A stretch of DNA of 55,431 nucleotides, from NCBI GenBank assembly GCA_937958265.1, contig CALGNX010000027.1, positions 1-55,431 of the forward strand, written 5' to 3'. Positions 36,605 through 45,820 of this stretch are shown one piece after another. The translations under genes and the position numbers were made by a program. Below the pieces are notes generated by a model. That model saw only the letters and a list, made by a program, of their open reading frames with translations, was not told where the DNA came from and ran no database searches. This DNA is from an uncultured Algibacter sp. (lineage in GTDB: Bacteria; Bacteroidota; Bacteroidia; Flavobacteriales; Flavobacteriaceae). Positions within the stretch are counted from its first letter, which is position 1. Every line of letters begins with the position of its first letter.

Positions 36605-37291
36605 TTATTCTACACAATAGCAAGGGTTTTCCCCGAAAGTATAAGTAAGTGTAATACCAGAAAACACATACCAATCGTTATTATTTACATTACCAAAATT
36701 AAATTGACTTAAATCTGATGATGATGCCACACTACCGTCAAGCTCGTCTGAAAAGGTGTAACGTGCTCCTACCTCAAAACCTAATATAAAATTCCCTAAA
36801 ACATTAGTTTTAAAACCTAAAGCCATTGGAATTCCAAAGGCCCAACTAGAATTATTCTCTGCTGTTTGAGATCCTCCTGAAAAATAATAATTATCATGCG
36901 AGGCAGCTGTTATTCCTGTAAACAAGTAGGGCGTACCTAACTTTTCTCCAGAGTGTAAATTAAAATCCATAAAAGTAAATTCCATACCTAAGCCTAATTC
37001 TACAATTTGTGTTGAAAACTCATAATCTCGTTGAATACGTCTAGGGTCTTCTGATTTATTATCAAACCCCTCTAGATCGGTAAATAATAATGAAGCTCGG
37101 TAAGAATGTCTTTTACTTCTGTTCCATTTATAAATACCCCCAATAGCCAATTGGTTTGGTGCAATATAATTGGTTGCACCAACATCTCCTACAAAATTAC
37201 TACCTCCTAAAAAAACACCTATTTCGTTAATTTGTGCACCAATAAATTGGGTGCTAAAAATACTTATTACTAAAATGATTAAATACTTCAT
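36605..37291 (-). CDS. DUF6089 outer membrane beta-barrel protein (PorG-like)
   Basis: A 228-residue outer membrane protein with a signal peptide ending STQFIGAQ, followed by alternating hydrophobic beta strands: INEIGVFLGGSNFVGDVG, FTDLEGFDNKS and WAFGIPMALGFKTNVLG. DUF6089 is the family of PorG, a component of the type IX secretion outer complex in Porphyromonas; the flavobacterial homologues may share that role. It leads the operon into uppS and bamA. A -7-like box (TATATTTG) is upstream at 37309-37316. Confidence 0.8.
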   Translation of the reverse strand: MKYLIILVISIFSTQFIGAQINEIGVFLGGSNFVGDVGATNYIAPNQLAIGGIYKWNRSKRHSYRASLLFTDLEGFDNKSEDPRRIQRDYEFSTQIVELGLGMEFTFMDFNLHSGEKLGTPYLFTGITAASHDNYYFSGGSQTAENNSSWAFGIPMALGFKTNVLGNFILGFEVGARYTFSDELDGSVASSSDLSQFNFGNVNNNDWYVFSGITLTYTFGENPCYCVE

Positions 37292-37777
37292 AGGTCTTTA
37301 AAAGTTTGCAAATATAATTAAATATGATTACACGAAAATAATTTGAGTTGAATTGTATATTTTCAAAACAGTTTTATTTCTTTATTATTGTTGGTTTTTA
37401 ATTTGGGTTAAAAATTTAAGAAATACGAAACAACTCATCTTGGTTTCAAATTATAAAAATTTTAAATTAAGTTATGCCAATAACGCTTTATTTATTTACT
37501 CATTAAATGAGATTCAACTAATTTATTAATAGTATTATTAAATTGTTATAATGCATTAGGAAGTTGAATCTGCGCTTAAGTTCGCCACAGTTTTAAAAGC
37601 ACTACCAATGAAACATATATATTCTTAACACCGTTAACTAATTTAAAAACTTAGAAATAAAACCAAACTTAATAGCATAAATCCCAAAAAACTTTTGGAT
37701 GTGTGAGCAATATCTAACCACAAACAAACTAAACGGCTCCTAATAACAAGTATTTCAATTAGATTAAATAATTACCA
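37292..37777. other. Non-coding gap between the envelope operon and the carbonic anhydrase-like gene
   Basis: 486 bases, very AT-rich, without a supported gene. It contains the candidate -7 box above and a 9-bp inverted repeat (gattcaact at 37511-37519, agttgaatc at 37562-37570). No RNA gene or long repeat was seen. Confidence 0.4.
37309..37316 (-). promoter_or_regulatory. Candidate -7 box of the DUF6089-uppS-bamA operon
   Basis: On the minus strand TATATTTG matches the -7 consensus TAnnTTTG and lies 18 bases before the start codon. A TTTT in the -33 position fits only 3 of 4 bases, so support is moderate. Confidence 0.45.
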
Positions 37778-38293
37778 TTATTCTTTAAACCAACTCGAAT
37801 AGGTTGTGTATGCATTAGCAATACGATCAATCTCCCCTGAAATTAACGCCTTACTAATATCCTTAACTTTTTTTGCAGGAACTCCTGCATAGATACTACC
37901 CGACTCTACTATGGTATTTTGGGTAATAACAGCACCTGCTGCAATAATGCTATTACTCTGTATTACGGCACCATCCATTATAATACTACCCATACCTACC
38001 AAAACATTGTTATGAATTGTACAACCATGTACCAATGCATTATGCCCAATTGATACGTTGTCGCCTATAGTTGTACCCGATTTTTGATAGGTACCATGTA
38101 CAACTGCTCCATCTTGTATATTTACTTTATTGCCTATTTTAATAAAATTCACATCACCTCTTATCACGGCACTAAACCATATACTACATTGTTCGCCTAG
38201 AGTAACCTCCCCTACTATGGTTGCGTTATCTGCTACAAAACAATCACTTGGTATTATTGGGGCATTCCCCCTTACTGCTTTTATTACTGGCAT
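37778..38293 (-). CDS. Gamma carbonic anhydrase-like protein (PaaY/YrdA type)
   Basis: A 171-residue left-handed beta-helix protein with hexapeptide repeats. The three zinc ligands typical of the gamma class are present: H66 (VVHGTY), H84 (SIGHNA) and H89 (LVHGCTIH). The family signature GNALVHG is replaced by HNALVHG. Such proteins are trimers with a metal at the subunit interface, but many have no proven carbonic anhydrase activity. ATG at 38293. A function in CO2/bicarbonate balance is the family's default inference. No neighbour links it to a pathway. Confidence 0.85.
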   Translation of the reverse strand: MPVIKAVRGNAPIIPSDCFVADNATIVGEVTLGEQCSIWFSAVIRGDVNFIKIGNKVNIQDGAVVHGTYQKSGTTIGDNVSIGHNALVHGCTIHNNVLVGMGSIIMDGAVIQSNSIIAAGAVITQNTIVESGSIYAGVPAKKVKDISKALISGEIDRIANAYTTYSSWFKE

Positions 38294-38430
38294 ATATTAT
38301 ATATTTTTTTACAATAACGATTTTTTAAAAGAATATTTTCAAAACACCTCCCCCTCTTAACATGCGTATTTTTCCATATTATATATTTACCCCCTTACGT
38401 ATATTTTAATTAAAGTTTATAATAGGGATA

Positions 38431-38460
38431 AAAAAAATCCTACTGTGAGGCAGGATTTTA
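38431..38460 (-). terminator. Rho-independent terminator of the porP-like gene
   Basis: An 8-bp stem AAAATCCT/AGGATTTT with a 10-base loop is followed on the minus strand by T7. It lies 25 bases past the stop codon of the porP-like gene. Confidence 0.85.
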
Positions 38461-38484
38461 ATTTATATTTTATTTTATAATCAA

Positions 38485-39495
38485 TTAGTTTACTGCAGGG
38501 CAATTGCAAGCATACTTTTTTGTACTACAATTAAAATTATACCCTAATGTAATTTGATGAAAACCACCACTAGTAAATACCACGTCGTTTAATTGGTAAG
38601 TATAGTTATAAGCAAACATAAACGCATTATAATCTACTCCTAAAACTGGTGTAAGTTGTTGTAGTTTTTGATCGCTAACTGCATTTGTATTTGTCCTAAA
38701 TTCTGCACTATCAAAACTTTGCCTGTAAGACAAACCACCCCATACCTTACCAAAATCCATTTGCTTATAAACCTTTGCATTAACATCCAAGGCAGATTCT
38801 TTTGTAAGGTCTCTATATTGATATAATACAGACGGCTCGTAACTCCACGTACTACCATATTTATTAAATACATATCCAACGGAAATTAAATAACGCCTTA
38901 AATTACTTGTAATTTGAGTGTTTGTATTTACACCTGAGTTTTCTAATAAATTTTTAACTGTACCGTGCGCATAAAAATTAAGAAAATTATAAGAAAACCC
39001 AAAATCCACATTAAAATTTGTTTCATTTTCCACAATACCACTTATAATAGGGTCTGGCGTAGGCGAACCGTTTAAAAAAGAAGTTTCATCTAATTGGTAC
39101 TGCACAAAACCTGCACTTAAACCAAAAGACAGCATATTCAAGTCTGCCTCGCTTCTAGAAAACATTAAATGATGTGCATATGTAAAATAAGCACCTCTCT
39201 GCGAATTAAATCCGTTTTCATCTGCATATAAAATAGCACCAATACCAGATTGCGATTCTCCTATTCTTCCATTAACACTCATGGTTAATAATTTAGGCGC
39301 ATCGTCCTGACCAAACCACTGCTGCCGGCCGGTTAATCTTACCTTAGCACAATTTGCAGCACCCGCCATAGATGGATGGATTAAATAGTAGTTATCAGTT
39401 AAATAATCCGTATATATGGGAAGACCCTCTTGAGCATTTGATATGTTAAAAAATGCAAGGGTTACAACTACAAGAATAATGTTTTTAATTTTCAT
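38485..39495 (-). CDS. PorP/SprF-family outer membrane protein
   Basis: A 336-residue outer membrane beta-barrel of the PorP/SprF family, linked to type IX secretion and gliding adhesin export in Bacteroidota. The signal peptide MKIKNIILVVVTLAFFNISNAQ is cleaved before EGLPIYTDY, then LIHPSMAGAANCAKVRLTGR, GIGAILYADENGF and a C-terminal FHQITLGYNFNC complete the family pattern. The start is ATG at 39495; an in-frame GTG at 39507 is possible. It stands alone, without a neighbouring giant adhesin (SprB-like) gene. Confidence 0.85.
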   Translation of the reverse strand: MKIKNIILVVVTLAFFNISNAQEGLPIYTDYLTDNYYLIHPSMAGAANCAKVRLTGRQQWFGQDDAPKLLTMSVNGRIGESQSGIGAILYADENGFNSQRGAYFTYAHHLMFSRSEADLNMLSFGLSAGFVQYQLDETSFLNGSPTPDPIISGIVENETNFNVDFGFSYNFLNFYAHGTVKNLLENSGVNTNTQITSNLRRYLISVGYVFNKYGSTWSYEPSVLYQYRDLTKESALDVNAKVYKQMDFGKVWGGLSYRQSFDSAEFRTNTNAVSDQKLQQLTPVLGVDYNAFMFAYNYTYQLNDVVFTSGGFHQITLGYNFNCSTKKYACNCPAVN

Positions 39496-39668
39496 ATGCT
39501 TTATCACAAATTGCTTTGGTATTTAATTAACGTATTAACCAATAAAGTATTATATAAAACAAAAAATAAAATACGCTTTAGTAATACAGCATTGCTAAAA
39601 GTTAACAATAACCAAATATATGGATATCTGTAGTTTTCTTTTACTATTTTTGTTTAAAATTAGCTAAA

Positions 39669-40571
39669 ATGAATACTTTCAAGATTTCCATACAAGAAAC
39701 TTCCAATAAATCAATTGTAAAATTTGAAGTAAATCAATTTATAACAAAACATCAAAGTTTTGAATTTAATAATATTGACGACGCCAAAAATTCTCCTTTA
39801 GCACAACAATTATTCTATTTACCTTTTGTAAAAAAAGTATATATATCAGGAAATTTTGTTGCTGTAGAGCGTTACGATATTGTTGAATGGGATGATGTGC
39901 AAAACGAAGTTGCAGAGCAAATTGAAGCTTATTTAAACGGTGGCGGTGTTGTAGTAGAAGCATCTGCTGAGGCGAAAAAAGTACCCGTTACCGTATATGC
40001 CGAAAGCACACCAAACCCTTCGGTAATAAAATTTGTAGCCAACAAAAAAATTGTAACCGCTCTTTTTGAGTTTACCTCTATTGAAGAAGCAAAATTATCC
40101 CCTCTAGCCACAGAATTATTTCACTTCCCGTTTGTAAAAAGTGTATTTATTGAGGAAAATTATGTCTCTATAACCAAATACGACATTACGGAGTGGCAGG
40201 ATATAACCATTCAACTTCGGGATTTCATAAAAAACTATATTGAAAACGGAAAGAACATTGTACTTCCCGAAGCATTAGAAACCCTAAAAAAAACAACCAA
40301 ACAAGTAGATAGCCATTTTGATAGTTTAGACGATGTTTCCAAAGAAATTATAAATATTCTTGAGGAATATGTAAAACCCGCTGTTGCTAGCGATGGTGGT
40401 AATATTCAATTTATTTCTTACGATGCCGAAACTAAAAACGTAAGCGTTATGCTACAAGGTGCTTGTAGTGGCTGCCCATCTTCTACATACACCCTTAAAA
40501 GTGGTATCGAAAACACATTAAAAGAATTATTACCAGGTAAAATACTTAGTGTTGAAGCTATAAACGGATAA
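39669..40571 (+). CDS. Nfu-type iron-sulfur cluster carrier with duplicated N-terminal domain
   Basis: A 300-residue Fe-S cluster carrier. Two Nfu N-terminal domains lie in tandem (about 5-90 and 105-195; both contain AKxSPLAxxLFxxPFVK). The C-terminal NifU-like domain begins VSKEIINILEEYVKPAVASDGG and has the cluster ligands C266 and C269 in ACSGCPSST. It delivers [4Fe-4S] clusters to client proteins. The duplicated N-terminal domain is longer than single-domain Nfu proteins elsewhere. It is followed by the dodecin gene on the same strand. Confidence 0.9.
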   Translation: MNTFKISIQETSNKSIVKFEVNQFITKHQSFEFNNIDDAKNSPLAQQLFYLPFVKKVYISGNFVAVERYDIVEWDDVQNEVAEQIEAYLNGGGVVVEASAEAKKVPVTVYAESTPNPSVIKFVANKKIVTALFEFTSIEEAKLSPLATELFHFPFVKSVFIEENYVSITKYDITEWQDITIQLRDFIKNYIENGKNIVLPEALETLKKTTKQVDSHFDSLDDVSKEIINILEEYVKPAVASDGGNIQFISYDAETKNVSVMLQGACSGCPSSTYTLKSGIENTLKELLPGKILSVEAING

Positions 40572-40645
40572 ACTTGTAATAAAATACGTATGTTTTAAGA
40601 AAAAAAAATTATATTTAAAATATTAAACTTAAAACATAAAATAAA

Positions 40646-40846
40646 ATGGCAGTATTAAAAGTTATTGAGGTGTTATCAAATTCAGAAAAAAGTTGGGAAG
40701 ACGCTACTAAAAAAGCAGTTAAACACGCTTCAAAAAGTGTGAAAAATATTCGCTCTGTTTACGTACAAGACCAAAGCGCAAGCGTAAAAGATGGCGAAGT
40801 TTCAGACTTTAGAGTCAACTTAAAAATTACTTTCGAAGTAAATTAA
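40646..40846 (+). CDS. Dodecin (flavin-binding)
   Basis: A 66-residue dodecamer-forming protein that stores riboflavin or FMN. The beta-alpha-beta-beta pattern is clear: MAVLKVIEVLSNSEKSWED, then the helix ATKKAVKHASKSVKNIRSV, YVQDQSASVKDGEVSDFRV and NLKITFEV. The Trp (W17 region, KSW) is the usual flavin-stacking residue. It follows the Nfu gene by 74 bases and has its own terminator. Confidence 0.9.
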   Translation: MAVLKVIEVLSNSEKSWEDATKKAVKHASKSVKNIRSVYVQDQSASVKDGEVSDFRVNLKITFEVN

Positions 40847-40870
40847 GGCCATTATCTTAGTAAAATATTA

Positions 40871-40897
40871 AGCGTTCAGTTTCTGGACGCTTTTTTT
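40871..40897 (+). terminator. Terminator of the dodecin gene
   Basis: Stem AGCGTTCA/TGGACGCT (one G-U pair), loop GTTTC, followed by seven T, beginning 24 bases after the stop codon. Confidence 0.85.
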
Positions 40898-40924
40898 ATA
40901 CCCCATTTTCATTAACTTTGATTT

Positions 40925-43027
40925 ATGAAATACACAGCATTATTTTTTATTATCGTTTTAATGGGCTGCAAGAGTAAAAACCCAAAAACGGAACCCCATA
41001 AATTCACTAATGCACTGGTTAACGAAACTAGCCCTTACCTTTTACAACACGCCCATAACCCTGTAAACTGGAACCCTTGGAATAAAAACACCTTACAGCA
41101 GGCCAAAACAGAAAATAAACTACTACTTATTAGTGTTGGCTATGCCGCATGCCATTGGTGCCACGTTATGGAACACGAAAGTTTTGAGGACAGCCTGGTA
41201 GCACAAGTCATGAATAAAAATTTTATAAACATAAAAGTTGACAGGGAAGAACGCCCAGACGTAGACCAAGTGTATATGAATGCTGTACAGCTTATGACGG
41301 GCAGCGGCGGCTGGCCCTTAAATGTTATTGCATTACCAGATGGCAGACCTGTTTGGGGTGGTACATATTTTAAAAAAGAGCAATGGATGGATGTTTTAAA
41401 TAAACTCGCTAAAGTATATATAAAAAACCCAGAGAAATTAAAAGCTCATGCTACCAAACTCGAAGCTGGCATAAAATCCATAGACGTAGTTAAATTAAAT
41501 AATAACGAGCCTGTTTTTAAAAAACAATTTATTACAAATGCAGTAACAAATTGGGCTAAACAATTTGACTATAAATTTGGCGGCATACAAAACGCACCTA
41601 AATTTATGATGCCCAATAATTATCATTTCCTACTAAGGTATGCCCACCAAAACAATAATAAAGCATTACTAGATTTTGTAAATTTAACCTTAGAAAAAAT
41701 AGCTTATGGTGGTGTTTTTGATCAAATTGGTGGCGGGTTTTCAAGATACTCGGTGGACAACAAATGGCACGTACCCCATTTTGAAAAAATGCTTTATGAT
41801 AATGCCCAATTAGTAAGCCTATATGCCGATGCATATCTTTTAACTAAAAATGAATTATATAAAAATGTTGTTACCGAAACACTCACATACATTAAAAATG
41901 AAATGACTGCGGCAAACAGTGCCTTCTATTCTTCGCTAGATGCAGATAGTAAAAATTACAATGGCACACTTGAAGAAGGTGCTTTTTACGTTTGGACTAA
42001 AACGGAGCTAAAACAAATACTAAAAGCTGATTTTAACATATTCGCAGACTATTACAACGTAAATACTTATGGGCATTGGGAACATGATAATTATGTGCTT
42101 ATTAGAAAAGATAATGATGCAACAATAATTAAAAAACACAACATAACGCCAGACCTTTTATTAGAGAAAAAGACTAATTGGAAAAAGTTACTATTAATAG
42201 CCCGTAATAAAAGAATAAAACCAAGACTAGACGATAAAACTTTAACCTCTTGGAATGCTATTATGATTAAAGGTTATGTAGATGCCTATCGTGTTTTTGG
42301 AAATAATGCATATCTCGCTTCCGCGGAAAGAAACGCTACATTTATACTTAATAATCAACTTAAAAAAGACGGTAGTTTATATCATAACTATAAAAGCGGA
42401 AAAAGCACTATTAATGGCTATTTAGAAGATTATGCAGCAACCATAGAAGCTTTTATAGCACTTTACGAAAACAATTTAGATGAAAAATGGCTTAATGCAG
42501 CAAAAGACCTAACCAACTACACTTTTGAATATTTTTTCGATAATACCAATAAAATGTTCTACTTCACATCAAAAAACGATGCCGCTTTAGTCTCCAGAAG
42601 TATTGAATATCGCGATAATGTTATACCAGCAAGTAATTCTATGATGGCAAAAAACCTGTTTAAACTATCGCATTATTTTGATGACAACCATTATAGTGAT
42701 ACAGCCATGAGTATGCTGAATAATGTAAAACCTGAAATGCAAGATTACCCATCTGGTTATTCCAATTGGTTCGATTTAATGCTAAATTACACACACCCCT
42801 ACTACGAAGTCGCTATTGTAGGCAAAAATGCAAAACAAAAAATAACAACGTTAAACAAAACCTATATTCCAAACAAACTTATTGCGGGTAGCACTTACGA
42901 AAATAATATGCCCTTATTACAAAACAGATTCAACCCTACCCATACACTTATTTACGTTTGTGTAAATAAATCTTGTAAACTTCCTGTTACAACAACTAAA
43001 GATGCCATACGGCTTTTAAAAAAGTAA
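40925..43027 (+). CDS. YyaL/DUF255 thioredoxin-domain lipoprotein
   Basis: A 700-residue protein of the YyaL/spermatogenesis-associated-20 group. The N-terminal lipoprotein signal peptide ends at C15 (VLMGC). The thioredoxin-like domain has C76 and C79 in [15 protein letters not shown]. An (alpha/alpha)6 barrel follows ([55 protein letters not shown]), as in glycosidase-fold proteins. The function is unknown in bacteria. Lipid anchoring makes it an envelope protein. Located between dodecin and mscS. Confidence 0.85.
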   Translation: MKYTALFFIIVLMGCKSKNPKTEPHKFTNALVNETSPYLLQHAHNPVNWNPWNKNTLQQAKTENKLLLISVGYAACHWCHVMEHESFEDSLVAQVMNKNFINIKVDREERPDVDQVYMNAVQLMTGSGGWPLNVIALPDGRPVWGGTYFKKEQWMDVLNKLAKVYIKNPEKLKAHATKLEAGIKSIDVVKLNNNEPVFKKQFITNAVTNWAKQFDYKFGGIQNAPKFMMPNNYHFLLRYAHQNNNKALLDFVNLTLEKIAYGGVFDQIGGGFSRYSVDNKWHVPHFEKMLYDNAQLVSLYADAYLLTKNELYKNVVTETLTYIKNEMTAANSAFYSSLDADSKNYNGTLEEGAFYVWTKTELKQILKADFNIFADYYNVNTYGHWEHDNYVLIRKDNDATIIKKHNITPDLLLEKKTNWKKLLLIARNKRIKPRLDDKTLTSWNAIMIKGYVDAYRVFGNNAYLASAERNATFILNNQLKKDGSLYHNYKSGKSTINGYLEDYAATIEAFIALYENNLDEKWLNAAKDLTNYTFEYFFDNTNKMFYFTSKNDAALVSRSIEYRDNVIPASNSMMAKNLFKLSHYFDDNHYSDTAMSMLNNVKPEMQDYPSGYSNWFDLMLNYTHPYYEVAIVGKNAKQKITTLNKTYIPNKLIAGSTYENNMPLLQNRFNPTHTLIYVCVNKSCKLPVTTTKDAIRLLKK

Positions 43028-43183
43028 TAAGCTAAAATTACCTCAACACTAAACTGGAATAGCAGAACTTAAAATAAAACACCCTTATTAAACACCTAAT
43101 TTGGTAGTCCTATTTTAATTATTTAAACACCTATAAACTAATATTAAATTTATATTTTAGCGTAATAATTAAACTACAAAATT

Positions 43184-43999
43184 ATGAATTTAGAAAACAT
43201 TGATGTGGAAAAGTGGATTACACTAGGATTAGATTATGGACTTAAAATATTGAGCGCCATAATTATTTGGGTTGTTGGTTCTTGGATTGTAAAAAAGCTA
43301 TTAAAAGCTACAAAATCTTTAATGCTAAAAAGATCTTACGATGAAAGCTTACAAAAATTTTTATTAAACCTTTTAGGTTGGGTATTTAAAATAATACTAA
43401 TTGTTGTGGTTTTAGGAACCTTAGGTGTAGAAACCACATCGTTTGCTGCCATTATAGCTGCCGCTGGTTTAGCCATTGGCTTAGCACTGCAAGGCTCTCT
43501 TGGTAATTTTGCAGGTGGTGTTTTATTAATGATTTTTAAACCTATTAAAATTGGAGATTTAATTGAAGCACAAGGTGAAGTTGGTGTTGTTAAAGAAATT
43601 GAAATTTTCACTACCAAATTAACAGGACTTTCTAATAGGGAAATTATTATTCCTAACGGCGCATTATCCAATGGCAATATTATTAATTTTTCTACGGAGG
43701 GTACCCGTCGTGTAGATTTAGTTTTTGGTGTAGGTTACGAGTCTGATATTAAGAAAACAAAAGAGGTTATACTAAATGTATTAACATCTCACCCTAAAGT
43801 ACTACAAACACCAGCGCCTAGCGTAAATGTTATGGAATTAGCAGATAGCTCTATAAATTTTGCAGTAAGACCATGGAGTACTGCTGATGATTATTGGGAT
43901 GTTTATTTTGGTATTACAGAAAATGTAAAAGAAGCCTTGGATGCTGCTGGTATTGAAATTCCTTACCCACACCAAGTTGAAATACAAAAGCAAAGTTAA
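43184..43999 (+). CDS. Mechanosensitive ion channel (MscS family)
   Basis: A 271-residue small-conductance mechanosensitive channel that releases solutes under hypo-osmotic shock. Three membrane helices fill the first 115 residues; the pore-lining TM3 is FAAIIAAAGLAIGLALQGSL followed by GNFAGGVLLMIFKPIKIGD. The C-terminal beta and alpha/beta vestibule (IEIFTTKLTGLSNREIIIPNG and later VFGVGYESDI) is present, so the protein is complete. ATG start. A terminator follows at 44033. Confidence 0.95.
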   Translation: MNLENIDVEKWITLGLDYGLKILSAIIIWVVGSWIVKKLLKATKSLMLKRSYDESLQKFLLNLLGWVFKIILIVVVLGTLGVETTSFAAIIAAAGLAIGLALQGSLGNFAGGVLLMIFKPIKIGDLIEAQGEVGVVKEIEIFTTKLTGLSNREIIIPNGALSNGNIINFSTEGTRRVDLVFGVGYESDIKKTKEVILNVLTSHPKVLQTPAPSVNVMELADSSINFAVRPWSTADDYWDVYFGITENVKEALDAAGIEIPYPHQVEIQKQS

Positions 44000-44032
44000 A
44001 ACATTTAAAGTATTAAAAATTTAATATCAAAC

Positions 44033-44067
44033 CCATCCGATTTTAAAAGTCAGATGGTTTTTTTTTA
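44033..44067 (+). terminator. Terminator of the mscS gene
   Basis: Stem CCATCCGA with TCAGATGG (one wobble pair), loop ttttaaaag, followed by T9, 33 bases after the stop codon. Confidence 0.8.
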
Positions 44068-44120
44068 GGCCCGTATTGCTAAAAAACATCTAAAAATTAC
44101 CAAATAGCATTACCTTCTTT

Positions 44121-44151
44121 TTTGTAATACTATGTTACAAACAGTTACAAA
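44121..44151. promoter_or_regulatory. Operator-like inverted and direct repeat upstream of the Cys-rich lipoprotein
   Basis: TTTGTAA and TTACAAA form an inverted repeat, and GTTACAAA occurs twice (44134-44141 and 44144-44151) with a 10-base period. Such arrangement suggests a regulator site about 220 bases before the gene at 44369. Confidence 0.35.
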
Positions 44152-44368
44152 AATGTGTTTGAATAAAATATATTTCAAATTTGTATAGGTATGGGCTTCA
44201 TTTATATTATACTTATTTAAAAGAACAACATAAATTAAACTGTTACATATTCATTCTACTAGAATTTGTATTACCTAATTTTATTTCTCCAAAAGAAAGA
44301 AAAACAAACCAATAAATTTAGTAATTTATCTTAATTTGTCTTAATTTTTAACAACCAAATAAATTCAA

Positions 44369-44953
44369 ATGATGCAAAACAAAACCCGACTTATGTGGCG
44401 AATTTTAATATTAGTGCTTATTCTAGGTATAGGTACTACAGCCTGTACTAAACAAGATAAAGTAGAAGAAACAGAAAACCTTGTATTTAAAAACACATAC
44501 CACGATATGGACGCGCTTGTACAAAGTTTAAACAGCAAGTACAACGAACAGGAAGCTGTAGTTCACATTACCTATAAACATGAAGAAAATGCCGAAATTA
44601 AATTTAAGATAATAAATGAAGATGAATTAGATATAGTTTCGTCTTTAGTACTTTTAAAGGAGGTTGGCTATCAAACTGAAAATCATTTAAGCGGTAAAAA
44701 CCAAAAGAAATTGGGAGATAAAGAATACAAACTAACTTGTACCTCTGGCGGAACTACTACAACAAAAACCTGTTCTGGTGTATTTTCTTGTAAAAAATTT
44801 GCAAGTAACTGTTTAGATAATGATGGATGCTTAACAGTTTGTCCTATTAGAGATATGGTTTACATACCATCCCAAACTATTAAAAACCCAATAACAAAGG
44901 AAACTGTGCGCACACTTCCAGAAATTATTTTAATGCCTATACAAAACAACTAA
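44369..44953 (+). CDS. Cys-rich lipoprotein of unknown function
   Basis: A 194-residue exported protein. The N-terminal signal RILILVLILGIGTTAC ends with a cysteine at residue 26 (atypical lipobox, -3 Thr). The central part is charged (LVFKNTYHDMDALVQSL). Six cysteines in the C-terminal third (LTC, KTC, FSC, SNC, DGC, TVC) could form three disulfides; a Thr-rich stretch TSGGTTTTKT sits among them. It does not match a family I know. The Cys-rich tail recalls the broken lipoprotein at 10950, and both are surrounded by housekeeping genes, so these may be lineage-specific accessory genes. Confidence 0.6.
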   Translation: MMQNKTRLMWRILILVLILGIGTTACTKQDKVEETENLVFKNTYHDMDALVQSLNSKYNEQEAVVHITYKHEENAEIKFKIINEDELDIVSSLVLLKEVGYQTENHLSGKNQKKLGDKEYKLTCTSGGTTTTKTCSGVFSCKKFASNCLDNDGCLTVCPIRDMVYIPSQTIKNPITKETVRTLPEIILMPIQNN

Positions 44954-44984
44954 TAACTATACCATTAAGAGGTAGAATTAACAA

Positions 44985-45026
44985 TAAAAAAACCGTCGGA
45001 CATGTGGATCCAACGGTTTTTTTTAG
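44985..45026. terminator. Bidirectional terminator between the lipoprotein and tsaB
   Basis: AACCGT/ACGGTT stem with inner GGA/TCC pairing, flanked by A6 and T8, suitable for both convergent genes; it overlaps the last codons of tsaB. Confidence 0.7.
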
Positions 45027-45703
45027 GTCTTAATTTTTGGCTTTAAAGCCACAAAATCTTTTAAATAATACGGTTCAAAATATGCAACATCTTCAAAATT
45101 ACCTGCATTATATTTGTTGTAAGCCAAGATATCCATTTCTTTTGCTGAAGGTAATCTATCTTCAACAAAAATAGCGTTGGCGTGCCGTATAAGCGCTTTG
45201 GTTTTCTCAACACCATTACCAATAAAATAAACGTTTCCTTGCTCTAAGTAATGCTTAAAAGAAGTTTCATCTAAAATCTGAGCTTCCGTATCCCGTATTT
45301 GGTTGTAATCTGAATTATAAATTGCAGAATACACTTCCATGCGCCTGGCATCTAACATACTCACAATAACACCATGATCCATTTCAACTTGATGCGCAAG
45401 GCTATCTAGGGTTGGAATAGAAATTAAAGGCTTATCAAGCGCAAAACATAAACCCTTGGCCGCAGAAACACCAATACGTAAACCCGTATAAGACCCAGGC
45501 CCTTTACTTACTGCTATCGCAGCCAAATCATCAGCTTTTATTTTGGCTTCCTTTAAAACATCGCTAATATAAACATGAAGTCGTTCGGCATGCGAATAAC
45601 TTTTATCGTTATCTTCCTTTAGTACAATGGTTTCCCCATTCCGCGAAAGCGACACAGAGCAATTGGTTGTTGTAGTTTCTAAGTTAAGAATATAGGTACT
45701 CAT
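45023..45703 (-). CDS. tsaB: tRNA threonylcarbamoyladenosine biosynthesis protein TsaB
   Basis: Partner of TsaD in making t6A at position 37 of ANN-decoding tRNAs. Typical N-terminus MSTYILNLETTTTNCSVSLS; then SHAERLHVYISDVLKEA and the signature AIAVSKGPGSYTGLRIGVS near 74-92, AKGLCFALDKPLISIPTLDSLA. The chosen ATG at 45703 removes 17 residues of an upstream in-frame stretch (45754) that has no homologous look. 226 residues. No tsaD or tsaE nearby. Convergent with the Cys-rich lipoprotein. Confidence 0.9.
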   Translation of the reverse strand: MSTYILNLETTTTNCSVSLSRNGETIVLKEDNDKSYSHAERLHVYISDVLKEAKIKADDLAAIAVSKGPGSYTGLRIGVSAAKGLCFALDKPLISIPTLDSLAHQVEMDHGVIVSMLDARRMEVYSAIYNSDYNQIRDTEAQILDETSFKHYLEQGNVYFIGNGVEKTKALIRHANAIFVEDRLPSAKEMDILAYNKYNAGNFEDVAYFEPYYLKDFVALKPKIKT

Positions 45704-45820
45704 ATTTAAATTTTGGTAATCATTATAATTTATCGTTTTAAACAGATAAACCATTTAAGTATATTCTGTTTTAAACCCACTAAGTGAATTGTGTAAACAG
45801 ACGCAAAATTATTATAAAAT

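Larger units (their letters stand above)
44000..44368. other. Non-coding gap between mscS and the Cys-rich lipoprotein
   Basis: 369 bases: the mscS terminator, an operator-like repeat cluster (44121-44151) and an AT-rich leader. No RNA gene seen. Confidence 0.4.

Noticed and set aside
38485-39495. A gliding or adhesin locus around the PorP/SprF gene
   Set aside because: No large repeat adhesin or C-terminal sorting domain gene lies next to it in the window.
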